From contig NZ_CP065410.1 of the NCBI RefSeq assembly GCF_020544405.1, forward strand, positions 868,001-932,000: a stretch of DNA of 64,000 nucleotides, in the 5' to 3' direction. The translations under genes and the position numbers were made by a program. This DNA is from Pseudomonas sp. IAC-BECa141. Its GTDB lineage: Bacteria > Pseudomonadota > Gammaproteobacteria > Pseudomonadales > Pseudomonadaceae. Below, piece after piece: positions 1 to 10,650 of this stretch; positions within the stretch are counted from its first letter, which is position 1; each line of letters opens with the position of its first letter. The notes under the pieces were generated by a model. The model did no database searches and was not told the DNA's origin. It saw only the letters and a list, made by a program, of their open reading frames with translations.

Positions 1-1065
1 TGTTCTCGGTGGCCTGAACCTGGTTACTGTCACCGGCAAAGTCCCGGTAGGCCTTCAGCGTCTGCGTTCCCAGTTCCACCCGGTCCAACAGGAACACCAC
101 TTTGTCGGCATCCTTGGAGTTGGCGATGAGCTGGGCCGACTTGAAGCTCGTCATGGTCTTGCCCGAGCCGGTGGTGTGCCAGATGTAGCCGCCCAGGCGG
201 TTCGGGTTTTTCCAATCAGTCTTGGCCACCTTGTCGGAAATGGCGTGCGCGGCGTAGTACTGGTAGCTGCGCATCACCTTCAGCACGCCGTCGGCCTCGT
301 CGGCTACGGTGTAGAAGCCGATCAGCTGGTGCGCCATCGGGATGGACAGCAGGCTGGAGGTGAAACTCTTCCAGTTGTTGATGGGCTCGTTGTTGAAGTC
401 AGCCCAGTGGAAGGCGTAGTCCTTGTTGAACTTGCCGTCCGGACCGGGGTTAGCGAAATACAGCGCCTCCCCAGGCTCCATGGCCACAAAGATCTGAACC
501 AGAGAGAACAGCCTGGTGAACACGCCCTCGCGTGCGTATTTCTGGATCTGGTTGTAGGCCTGGCTGACAGGCACACCGCTCTTCTTCAGCTCGATGTGGA
601 TCAACGGCATGCCGTTGATCAGCAGCAGCATGTCACCCCGCCGGTCATGTTGCAGTTCAGACGTGCGGGCGTAGCGCGGCTGCTGGGCAATCTGGTAGCG
701 ACTCTGCCCAGCGGCAATCTCGTGCCGGTCGTAGACCTTCAGGCTCACCTCCTTGCCAAAGTGCAGCGTGTCGGCCGGGTTGTCCCGCGTGATGGCCACC
801 GTCTTGCCGTTGATGAAGCCGTTCAGCTTCAGCGGGGTGCGCAAGGCGACTATCTGCTCCATCACCTGCTGCATCTCGCTGTCGGTCAGCGGCACCTCGT
901 TCAGTCGGTCCTTACCTCGGTTGTTCTCGAAGAGGATCTGCTTCCAGTTCGCCAGCAGGTCGGCCTCGCTGGGGCACTTGATGACCTGCAGCTCCCCCAG
1001 CCGCGCTGGCGCAATTCGTGGATGACAGCCGCTTCAAACTCAGATTCTTTGACAAAGGTGGTCAT
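1..1065 (-). CDS. hsdR: Type I restriction endonuclease subunit R, partial, with apparent frameshift
   Basis: HsdR is the motor and nuclease subunit of a type I restriction enzyme. The N-terminus (MTTFVKESEFEAAVIHELRQ) is typical of the family and starts at 1065. At the C5 run at 994-998 (G5 on the coding strand) the frame breaks. Family-like sequence resumes one frame over (ELQVIKCPSEADLLANWKQI) and stays open to the window edge. That second frame carries the nuclease signature (RRGDMLLL then IELKK, the D...ExK pattern) and the Walker A motif HTTGSGKT. The gene lies 18 bp after hsdS and is the last gene of the hsdMSR operon in view. The frame break may be a real mutation, which would leave modification without restriction, or a sequencing indel. 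Identity is sure; functionality is not. Confidence 0.85.
994..998 (-). other. Frameshift site in hsdR homopolymer
   Basis: Five C on the plus strand (five G in the coding sense) mark where hsdR changes frame. Adding one G would join RQRGWG to ELQVIK and give an uninterrupted HsdR N-terminus. No ATG, GTG or TTG start lies upstream in the second frame, because a stop sits at 1034-1036. The tract is short for slipped-strand phase variation, so a fixed indel or a base-calling error is more likely. Confidence 0.7.
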
Positions 1066-1083
1066 ACGTGATGGGCTCGACGC

Positions 1084-2322
1084 TCAGACAAACATCTCTT
1101 CCAGAAAGGCGAATTTAACTTGCTGGAACCTTTGGATTTGGGTGGCGTGCTGGAAAATCAGTTCGTCCAGCGTGCGGAAGTAGGAGCCGATTTTTTTTTG
1201 TTCAGGAACTGTGGGAGCACGAAAGCTGAACTCCGAATACTCGCCTGCATTAATTCCTGGTTGACCAGATCGCTGGGAGTTGATCGCTACAAATTTTCCG
1301 TACTGACTAGTCAGAGTCGTGTAAAAAATAAAGTCAACACACTCCTTATTAAATGCCTTTGCTCGGATAAGGAACCCCGCAAAAAAAACACGTCCGTCAC
1401 TTTCTTGGTAACGGTATGTCTTGCCAACTGAGGCGCCAGTTCGAGCAAATAAGATATCACCCTCGCTTAACAAATATTTTGAGGCACTAACAAGATCCGC
1501 ATCTGGCGTGGTGAGATTTGCTTGAGAGAGGTTGCGTAAATTTTCATCAATATCCGTGATCCGGATATATTTGTTCCGCCCGTCATAGTCTTTTGCAGGA
1601 GCGTTTAGTCCATATTCGAATGGGCCGCATACATCACCCAGCTTCTTATCTGTCCAATTTTCCGAGAATCCCTTAAAGCGGATTTCAGGGATGGTAGCGC
1701 CGGGTTTCGGGAACATTTTTTGAAGCATTGACTCCTTCAGTGCTATCAACTTTTTATGCTTGCACTGATATAACCGGATCAACTGATCCAGTCTTCGGGA
1801 ATGGGCGCAAATTTTAGTTTGTTCAGTGACGCCAGGAATCGTGACCTTTCGCCTCTTCCAGTCTTCGGCATCGAAGAGCAGTTTTTCGATGTCCACACCA
1901 TAGGAGCTCAGAAAGAACTTCCTGCGCATCGCGGGAAGTCTCGCGATGATAGCGAGGAATTCCGTCAAGAGCTTGCGGCTGTCAACGGCCGTCAAGTACT
2001 CGTTCGAAACGATTGCGCCACCCAACTCAGCCGGGATGATGCCGGTGGCCCCATGGACCACTTGGCGCTTGGAAATGACAAAGTCACCCGCAATGAGCTG
2101 CGCATAATTCTTCACCAGGATTTCGCGTCCTAGCAGGTGGCCGCGAGAGACGACTCCTTCATTACGTCGTTTGACCGTGATGAGCTCGTAGCGCTGATTG
2201 TCCTCTAGCTCGATAGGACGACGCTTTTCGGCGAGGACATCGCCAATCTTCTCTTCCACCCACGGTTCGCTGTATGCCTTGAAGCGAATTCGCGGCACCA
2301 TTCTTGTGGTCTGGTTCGCCAT
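1084..2322 (-). CDS. hsdS: Type I restriction-modification specificity subunit S
   Basis: HsdS chooses the DNA target for both methylation and cleavage. The 412-residue protein has the usual two-fold plan. Residues 10-29 (PRIRFKAYSEPW...) are echoed at 212-231 (PEIRFKGFSENW...), and the helical spacer at 178-205 (LDQLIRLYQ...) is echoed at the C-terminus (LDELIFQHA...). Each repeat brackets one target-recognition domain, so a bipartite asymmetric site is expected. The gene starts one base after the hsdM stop, which suggests translational coupling. The stretch around 1200-1700, coding for the second recognition domain, is visibly richer in A and T than its surroundings, as is usual for exchanged HsdS domains. 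Confidence 0.93.
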   Translation of the reverse strand: MANQTTRMVPRIRFKAYSEPWVEEKIGDVLAEKRRPIELEDNQRYELITVKRRNEGVVSRGHLLGREILVKNYAQLIAGDFVISKRQVVHGATGIIPAELGGAIVSNEYLTAVDSRKLLTEFLAIIARLPAMRRKFFLSSYGVDIEKLLFDAEDWKRRKVTIPGVTEQTKICAHSRRLDQLIRLYQCKHKKLIALKESMLQKMFPKPGATIPEIRFKGFSENWTDKKLGDVCGPFEYGLNAPAKDYDGRNKYIRITDIDENLRNLSQANLTTPDADLVSASKYLLSEGDILFARTGASVGKTYRYQESDGRVFFAGFLIRAKAFNKECVDFIFYTTLTSQYGKFVAINSQRSGQPGINAGEYSEFSFRAPTVPEQKKIGSYFRTLDELIFQHATQIQRFQQVKFAFLEEMFV

Positions 2323-2323
2323 G

Positions 2324-4921
2324 TCAGTTCCCCGCCAACAAGGTCTTCAGCTCCTCAATGCCCTTGAGGTCGAACTCGCCGCCATCCAGTTCTCCCAGCA
2401 TGCTCACGAGGGCCTTTTCTGATTGCATAATGTCGCGGGCGTTATCGGCATAGGTAATCCGGTACTTCTCTACCAAGGCTTGTAGTCTGGCGATGAGACT
2501 GGATGTCACCAGGCCAGGCAAACGGTGCAACTCGTCCACCAGCGGCGAGAGCCACTTGCTTTCGAGCAGGGGGTAAACCTGTGCGTCGCTCAAAGCCTCG
2601 ACTGTGGCTTTGGTTTTGAGGTGCAGCGCTGAAATGTCCTTCTTGATGGCCGATTTCAGTGACTTCTCTTTGGCCAGCACTTTGGCCACTTGGATGATCT
2701 TACCTTCATAGGACTCGGCGTCGAAACTTCCAGATTCTTCGGCCTCGGCAGAAAACTCTTTCGCCTCTTTCGCCACGGCTGCTCCGACGAACTTGTCGCC
2801 AGCTTCGTTGAACGTATCTTTGGATTTGTCTTCTTCATTGAAGCTATCGAGCAGTTCGACCAGCTTAGCGACAACGTCGGCCAGTTCAGACTCCTTCTTG
2901 CGAAGTGCATCCAGCTCCTTCTTGTGGTGTGCCAACTGCACCAGGTCAAAGGGCAAGATTCGGCCCTTCCAGCCCTCCTGCACTTCCACGTCCTTCCCGT
3001 CCTTCTTCTTGAAAACATAGTTCGGGTCAACCACGCGCGTGGCACCAAAGCCCTCGGTCTGCAGGATTTCAAGATCCACAGCAATGGTCTGCCAGTGGTC
3101 GTCGAGGACTTGATAGGCCTGGTACTTGTCGATGAGCGACACAGTGCCGACCTTGGCCAAGCGGGCAAACAGTTCGTCGCAGATAGTCGCTTCTTGGCGA
3201 GGGACCTGCAGAGTAAGCATCTTGCCGATCAGTTCGCTTTGCAGCCAAGGCTTGAAGCCTTCGAATGCACGGGTAAAGGCCTCGTTGAACTCCGTCACAT
3301 CAGGGTGCTGCTGCACAACTGCAGCCAGGTCATCCGCCTTCGGCTGGGCGTACGGTGTGCCATCCAAGGTGAACAAGGTCGCGCGCAGGTTGGGGAAGGC
3401 CTTCCAGTAGTCGGCCAGCGCTTCCAGTTCGTTCAGCGGGATACCGCCGAACATTGAGGCGTACAGGTCCCAGCTCTCGTGCGGCTCGGACGAGTCCACA
3501 TATCGCGGAATATTGAGGTTGTAGTCGTTTGCCTCCCCCTGCAACTCGGTCTTCGGCACTAGACTGCTGAAGCCAGGCACGGTGGCTCGGGCTATCACCA
3601 CATCAGTAATTTTCTTGATGTCGCAAGCGCGGAGCTTGTTGTTCTTGCCCTCTTTGGCAAAGCCCTTGGAGGCATCCACGAACAGCACATCGCTACCTTC
3701 GCGCTTTTGCCGGAGCACAAGGATGACGGTCGCGATACCAGTGCCGAAGAAGATCTTGGACGGCAGGCCGATGATGGTTTCGAGATGGTCGTTCTCGATC
3801 AGTTGCTTGCGGATGACGCCTTCTTCACCGCCCCGGAACAGCACGCCGTGCGGCAGGACGATGGCCATGATCCCGTTGGGCTTCAGGTGGTACAGGTCGT
3901 GCAACAGGAAAGCGTAGTCGGCCTTGGACTTCGGGGCTACACCGAAGCGGGCATAGCGCGGGTCAGTATCCTTGTGCTGCGGGTCCCACTTTTGTGAGTA
4001 GGGCGGGTTCGACACCACTGCATCCAGGTACAGCGGATTGTAGCTGTTGACCGGGTCCTGCTCGTCGAAGTACGGCCAGTCGTCTTCCAGCGTGTCGGCG
4101 TTGCGCGTGACGATGTTGCCCGGGAGGATGCCGCGCATGACTAAGTTCATGCGCGTGAGGTTGTAGGTGTTCTCCTTCAGCTCTTGGGCGTAGTACTTGA
4201 TGCTGTCTTTGTCGCCCATGTGCTTGGCGATTGCTTGGCCGATATTGAGCAGTAGCGAGCCGGAGCCACTGGTGGAGTCGTAGATCTGGATGGTCTCGCG
4301 GTCTTTCAGGTGGTGCGCGATGACCTCGGACATCAGCACAGACACCTCGTGCGGCGTGTAAAACTCGCCTGCTTTTTTGCCCGCATTGGCTGCAAACATA
4401 CCAATCAGGTATTCATAGATGAAGCCGAGCACGTCGTAGCCCTGCTTGCCATCCATGGGTATGTCTTTGATCAGTTGGAGAAGCTCGCTGATCGCCTTGG
4501 TCTGTTTTGCTGCGGTGTCGCCCAGCTTGCTCAGTCCGGTCTCCAGCGTCTTGAAGATGCCCTCGAACAGGCGCTTGTGGTTCGGGTGGATCAGGCGGCC
4601 AAAGGCCGACAGGGCTTCGCGAACATCAGCAACATCGAAGTCGCTGGCTTGTTCGAGCCACGTGGAAAACAGGTGCTGATGGGCGATGAAGTAGCCCAGG
4701 CTGGACTTGAAGTGGTCAACGGTTTCCGTGTCCTCTTCAGTCACCGCACTGAAGTCTTCGTCCGTGAATCCCTCGGCGGAGGCGAAGGCCAACAGCTTGT
4801 CGGAGAGGTACTTGTAGAAGATGAAGCCAAGGATGTAGTCCTTGTATTCGTTAGCCTCGATCTTGGATCGCATCTGGTTGGCAGATTCCCAGATTTTGGC
4901 TGCGAGCTGTTGCTTATTCAC
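2324..4921 (-). CDS. hsdM: Type I restriction-modification DNA methyltransferase subunit M
   Basis: HsdM is the N6-adenine methyltransferase of the type I complex (M2S for methylation, R2M2S for restriction). The start is GTG (MNKQQLAAKIWESANQMRSK), a typical HsdM N-terminus. The helical N-terminal domain is followed by GEFYTPHEVSVLMSE, the AdoMet-binding loop DSTSGSGSLLL (about residue 215) and the catalytic NPPY at 305-308. At 865 residues it is longer than the classical HsdM of about 500; the extra C-terminal part is charged and predicted helical (for example HHKKELDALRKKESELADVV). Long HsdM proteins of this kind are known. First gene of hsdM-hsdS-hsdR. Confidence 0.94.
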   Translation of the reverse strand: MNKQQLAAKIWESANQMRSKIEANEYKDYILGFIFYKYLSDKLLAFASAEGFTDEDFSAVTEEDTETVDHFKSSLGYFIAHQHLFSTWLEQASDFDVADVREALSAFGRLIHPNHKRLFEGIFKTLETGLSKLGDTAAKQTKAISELLQLIKDIPMDGKQGYDVLGFIYEYLIGMFAANAGKKAGEFYTPHEVSVLMSEVIAHHLKDRETIQIYDSTSGSGSLLLNIGQAIAKHMGDKDSIKYYAQELKENTYNLTRMNLVMRGILPGNIVTRNADTLEDDWPYFDEQDPVNSYNPLYLDAVVSNPPYSQKWDPQHKDTDPRYARFGVAPKSKADYAFLLHDLYHLKPNGIMAIVLPHGVLFRGGEEGVIRKQLIENDHLETIIGLPSKIFFGTGIATVILVLRQKREGSDVLFVDASKGFAKEGKNNKLRACDIKKITDVVIARATVPGFSSLVPKTELQGEANDYNLNIPRYVDSSEPHESWDLYASMFGGIPLNELEALADYWKAFPNLRATLFTLDGTPYAQPKADDLAAVVQQHPDVTEFNEAFTRAFEGFKPWLQSELIGKMLTLQVPRQEATICDELFARLAKVGTVSLIDKYQAYQVLDDHWQTIAVDLEILQTEGFGATRVVDPNYVFKKKDGKDVEVQEGWKGRILPFDLVQLAHHKKELDALRKKESELADVVAKLVELLDSFNEEDKSKDTFNEAGDKFVGAAVAKEAKEFSAEAEESGSFDAESYEGKIIQVAKVLAKEKSLKSAIKKDISALHLKTKATVEALSDAQVYPLLESKWLSPLVDELHRLPGLVTSSLIARLQALVEKYRITYADNARDIMQSEKALVSMLGELDGGEFDLKGIEELKTLLAGN

Positions 4922-5157
4922 GGCGAGTACTTTTAGGGAGTTGATCAGGAAAGTTGAATGAAATTTTCTGCCTTAAGCAGAGCTGAGCCAGCAAAAGGAT
5001 GGGATTTCAATAATGCGCCGGAGTATCGCACCCACAGGGCGTCCACGAAAAGCTATGAATACGGTTGGCGGGTGGATACCGTCCTAAACTGCATTCACAC
5101 AAACGCTCACCATTGCTACAGTCTCACCTCGAATTCATGGAAATAACGAGTGTCAGC
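4922..5157. promoter_or_regulatory. Divergent intergenic region hsdM / Mrr-type nuclease
   Basis: This 236-bp region separates two divergent restriction-related genes and should hold the promoters of both. I see no strong consensus promoter, operator or classical controller-protein box. Short frames inside it have no convincing ribosome binding site. Confidence 0.4.
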
Positions 5158-6159
5158 ATGGCAGCGATGTGGATGATCCGAGGTGACGGCGGCCGTCTCT
5201 ATGACGATTTCAGAGATCGCAATATGGCGGCGATTGGTTGGGCTCAACTAGCCCCAGAGGCCAAGCCAGGTGTTTCTCGGAAGGCATTGATTCAGGCCTA
5301 TAAAGACCTCCAGCCAGGGATTAAGGACGGGAGTGCCGTATCTGGTGCTTCGCAGGTATTTCGTTTCGTTAACGAAATCAGCATTGGCGATACGGTCGTT
5401 ACGTATTCTCCCGCGAACCGAACGTATCTGGTTGGTCGCTTCACTGGTGAATGCCAGCTTCGCCCAGATCTGGCGGATGATGGGATGTCTTTAACTCGGT
5501 CTGTTGAGTGGTACCCGCAGGAGGTTGATCGCGACAAGCTCACTGGCGCGAGCAGAAACAGTCTGGGATCAACACTAACCGTATTTAATGTTGCAGAGGA
5601 TGCTCAGAAGGAATTGCTGGCCCTCGCTACTGGTAAAAACGTCTCCGCTACGCCGAAAGATCTTATTGAAGATCCTGAGGCTCTGGAAGACCCGTTGAAA
5701 GGTGTTCAAGAGATTGCCTTTGAGAGGATCAAGGACCAAATCAACAGTCTGGATTGGGCTGAAATGCAGGAGCTTGTAGCTGGAATCTTGCGAGCAATGG
5801 GTTACAAGACGCTCGTTTCACCGGCTGGTGCTGATAGGGGGAAAGACATCATCGCTTCTCCTGATGGTTTTGGATTTGAACCGCCACGCATTGTTGTGGA
5901 GGTTAAACATCGAAATGCCCGGATGGGGAGTAGTGAGATTCGTAGCTTCTTGGGCGGTAGGCACAAGGATGATCGTGGGCTGTATGTCAGCACTGGCGGG
6001 TTCACCAAGGAGGCGCTCTATGAGGGAGAGAGGGCCCATGTCCATCTGACAATGTGGACGCTGGATGAACTGGCTCGCACTTTGATGGCCCATTACCCGG
6101 CTACTGATCCAGAGACCAAGCGATTGGTGCCGTTGAGCTATTTTTACATGCCAGCGTGA
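5158..6159 (+). CDS. Mrr-family restriction endonuclease with N-terminal EVE/PUA-like region (probable type IV enzyme)
   Basis: The C-terminal half is an Mrr-type nuclease. Helices (LDWAEMQELVAGILRAMGYK) lead into the PD-(D/E)xK core with D230 in GADRGKDI and E248-x-K250 in VEVKHR. The first 150 or so residues (MWMIRGDGG..., GDTVVTYSP, YLVGRF, RNSLGSTLTVF) resemble the N-terminal domain of nucleases that read modified bases; I infer an EVE/PUA-like fold. Mrr enzymes often cut modified DNA, so a type IV role is likely. Start 5158 was chosen for fit to the family N-terminus and a weak GAG upstream; ATG 5137 is also possible. The gene is divergent from hsdMSR and ends about 100 bp from the tmRNA 3' end. 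Confidence 0.82.
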   Translation: MAAMWMIRGDGGRLYDDFRDRNMAAIGWAQLAPEAKPGVSRKALIQAYKDLQPGIKDGSAVSGASQVFRFVNEISIGDTVVTYSPANRTYLVGRFTGECQLRPDLADDGMSLTRSVEWYPQEVDRDKLTGASRNSLGSTLTVFNVAEDAQKELLALATGKNVSATPKDLIEDPEALEDPLKGVQEIAFERIKDQINSLDWAEMQELVAGILRAMGYKTLVSPAGADRGKDIIASPDGFGFEPPRIVVEVKHRNARMGSSEIRSFLGGRHKDDRGLYVSTGGFTKEALYEGERAHVHLTMWTLDELARTLMAHYPATDPETKRLVPLSYFYMPA

Positions 6160-6228
6160 AAAGCCTCGTTGGCCGAAAGAGCATGTGCTGATTTGAAATT
6201 CCCTAATCAGCACCGAATCGCAGACACA

Positions 6229-6255
6229 AAAAAAGACGTCCAAGGACGTCTTTTT
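6229..6255. terminator. Bidirectional Rho-independent terminator between Mrr-type gene and ssrA
   Basis: The perfect stem AAAAAGACGTCC / GGACGTCTTTTT has a two-base loop. T tracts follow it in both directions, so it can end both the nuclease transcript and the tmRNA transcript. Confidence 0.85.
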
Positions 6256-6262
6256 GTCTATT

Positions 6263-6290
6263 TGGTGGAGCCGGGGGATTTGAACCCCCG
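6263..6290. other. Candidate attachment site: 3' end of ssrA
   Basis: The T-arm and acceptor 3' end of tmRNA is a common integration target of island and prophage integrases. Here it faces the restriction genes at 1-6160. No integrase and no second copy of this segment are seen in the window, so the distal repeat, if any, lies to the left. Confidence 0.35.
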
Positions 6291-6516
6291 TCCGCCAGTA
6301 CTCCGCTGTCGGTACTACATGCGTAGCCGTGTCTATTAAGTTAACCCTCAGCGACCCGACGGGCAGGGTGCTTTGGGCGAGTTGTGTAAGTTTTAGCCGC
6401 TTCGTCCACAACGTACTGCACGGCGATTCTGTTCTATATGACAATCATTTTGGGTTTACAGACATCCCCTGATGATTGCTGGACCCGAAGGTACCAGGAG
6501 TGCATGTCAGCTGCAA

Positions 6517-6555
6517 TTAAGCAGCGAGAGCAGCACCGTATTGGTCGTCATTGGC
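6517..6555 (-). other. tmRNA proteolysis-tag reading frame
   Basis: The resume codon GCC is followed by codons for ANDDQYGAALAA and a TAA stop. This is the Pseudomonas-type tag; the hydrophobic ALAA end is the degron recognised by ClpXP and related proteases. Confidence 0.95.
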
Positions 6556-6717
6556 AACTATAAGTAGTTGCAACAGTGGATTTACGACTTCTGTTACCAA
6601 GTCGGCATGCACCTAGAGTTTCGCAACCGGCGTCGAATCCTGAACGGCCCCGAACTCATTGCCCGGTACATCTGTTCGAGCAACAAGCACGCGCAGTGTA
6701 CGCCAAACGGCCCGCAA

Positions 6718-6737
6718 GGCCAACCCGAAGGTTGGCC
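6718..6737 (-). terminator. Hairpin downstream of the small periplasmic protein gene
   Basis: The perfect stem GGCCAACC-CGAA-GGTTGGCC lies just after the stop of the 6748-7026 gene. It has only a weak T stretch after it on the minus strand, so it is a probable but not textbook terminator. Confidence 0.55.
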
Positions 6738-6747
6738 TCAGCTTCGA

Positions 6748-7026
6748 TCAGTTGTTGGTTCCGCTGGTTTTGCGGATTTCCAGAATGGTTTGCTGGGTTT
6801 CAGCCACGCATTCGTCGATCTTGCCCTGGGCTTTGAGTGCCTGGGCCTTTTGCACACTGGCCTCTACCCGTTGACTCAGGTCAGGCGACGACATGGCTTG
6901 GGCCTTGGCGTTGTTGATGGTTTGCAGATTGGCATCGCACAAGTCAGCAGGCTTGTCAGCAGCAAAGGACGTGGAAGCCATCATCGAGGCAGTAACGAAC
7001 AGACCTAACAGTACAGAACGTTTCAT
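6748..7026 (-). CDS. Small secreted (periplasmic) protein of unknown function
   Basis: This 92-residue protein begins with a clear signal peptide (MKRSVLLGLFVTASMMASTSFA, cut before ADKPADLC). The mature part of about 70 residues is polar and probably helical, with two Cys (C29 in DLCDAN and C78 in DECVAE) that could form a disulfide in the periplasm. A good ribosome binding site (AAGGAGAT on the minus strand) precedes the start. It is a single gene between ssrA and the lactate operon. I do not recognise a family with a known function; similar short proteins occur widely in Pseudomonas. Confidence 0.75.
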   Translation of the reverse strand: MKRSVLLGLFVTASMMASTSFAADKPADLCDANLQTINNAKAQAMSSPDLSQRVEASVQKAQALKAQGKIDECVAETQQTILEIRKTSGTNN

Positions 7027-7095
7027 GTGTATCTCCTTGAACTGAGGGATCCAGACTTCGCTGGCCGTCAGGACGGGCGACCGAATGGAGGAAAA

Positions 7096-7113
7096 GCCCC
7101 GATTGTTCGGGGC
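7096..7113 (-). terminator. Rho-independent terminator of the lactate operon
   Basis: On the minus strand the stem GCCCCGA-ACAA-TCGGGGC is followed by TTTTCC. It lies 45 bp beyond the dld stop codon. Confidence 0.8.
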
Positions 7114-7156
7114 CTGTTCTGTGGACTGCGCTCAATCGCAAGGGTTCTATTTTTCT

Positions 7157-9975
<2,819 letters not shown>

Positions 9976-9979
<4 letters not shown>

Positions 9980-10650
9980 TGGTCCTCCAGGATCAACACC
10001 ACCAGGTCTTTCGGGCCGTGGGCGCCGTAAGCCAGGACTTGTTCGATGTCGGCGGTTTTTGACGGGCCGGACACCAGCAGCGCATTGGTCGGCATGCCTT
10101 GGGCCCACTCGAATTCCTGCTGCACCTGATAGAAGTTGTCGCGGATCTGGCTGGCCTTGAGCAGGGCGTAATGCACCGGCGGCACCAGGCTCATCAGCCG
10201 TGGTTCTTCGCGGGTTGGCCAGAGAATCAGGCTGCCGGTGGCGGCAATGGCGCCGAGGGTGCCGGTCAGGCTGGCCGGGGTGTCGTTGAACAACTCGGCT
10301 TTCCACTCTTCCATCGGCCGGTCGTAGGACTTCAGCGTCGGCAGATCAGGATTGTTCGCCCAGTGCTGTGAGATGCGCTGCCCGTGAGGCGTAGTCGGTG
10401 CGATCAGCAGACTCGGCAACTGGCGGTCGCGCACTAATTGCGCCAGCAGCGCCGGCCACGCTTCAGCAGACGTCAGGTGGATTTCGGTGTGCACCGCTTC
10501 CATCAGTTTGCGCAGTTGCGGGATCCGTTGTTCGGCGCTGTAGGTGTAAGGCCGGGTTACCAGATCGACATCGAAGTTGTCGGCAATCGGTGTGGTACCG
10601 GCCAGACTGTTCCTTAACTTGCCGAGGATGTTTTGCTTGGCGCTCATCAA
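9976..10650 (-). CDS. lutC: Lactate utilization protein C
   Basis: LutC is the third part of the LutABC L-lactate oxidase complex. The 224 residues show the LUD-domain pattern (AKQNILGKLRNSL at the start; GTLGAIAATGSLIL in the middle; SGPSKTADIEQVLAYGAHGP near the end). It starts inside the end of lutB (10647-10650) and overlaps dld by ATGA, so lutB-lutC-dld are translationally coupled. LutC homologues have no cofactor motif of their own and act with LutA and LutB. Confidence 0.93.

Larger units (their letters stand above)
6263..6651 (-). ncRNA. ssrA: Transfer-messenger RNA (tmRNA)
   Basis: tmRNA rescues stalled ribosomes and tags the unfinished protein for proteolysis, together with SmpB (15848-16330). 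The 3' end at 6263 reads, on the minus strand, as the T-arm GGGGGTTCAAATCCCCC followed by GGCTCCACCA. The 5' end at 6651 begins GGGGCCG and pairs with CGGCTCC of the 3' end. The conserved GATTCGACGCCGG block and GACTTGGTAACAG are present. The internal reading frame is complete. The gene is intact, even though restriction genes sit directly beside its 3' end. Confidence 0.97.

Noticed and set aside
994..998. Phase-variable switch in hsdR
   Set aside because: Considered because the frameshift is in a homopolymer, but five bases is short for slipped-strand variation; kept only as a frameshift.
176..1183. Plus-strand open frame across the hsdR region
   Set aside because: The minus-strand translation gives clear HsdR motifs (Walker A, nuclease pattern), so the plus-strand frame is a shadow.
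6568..7008. Plus-strand open frames between ssrA and the lactate operon
   Set aside because: They run antisense through the tmRNA 5' end and the small periplasmic protein gene and lack any motif.
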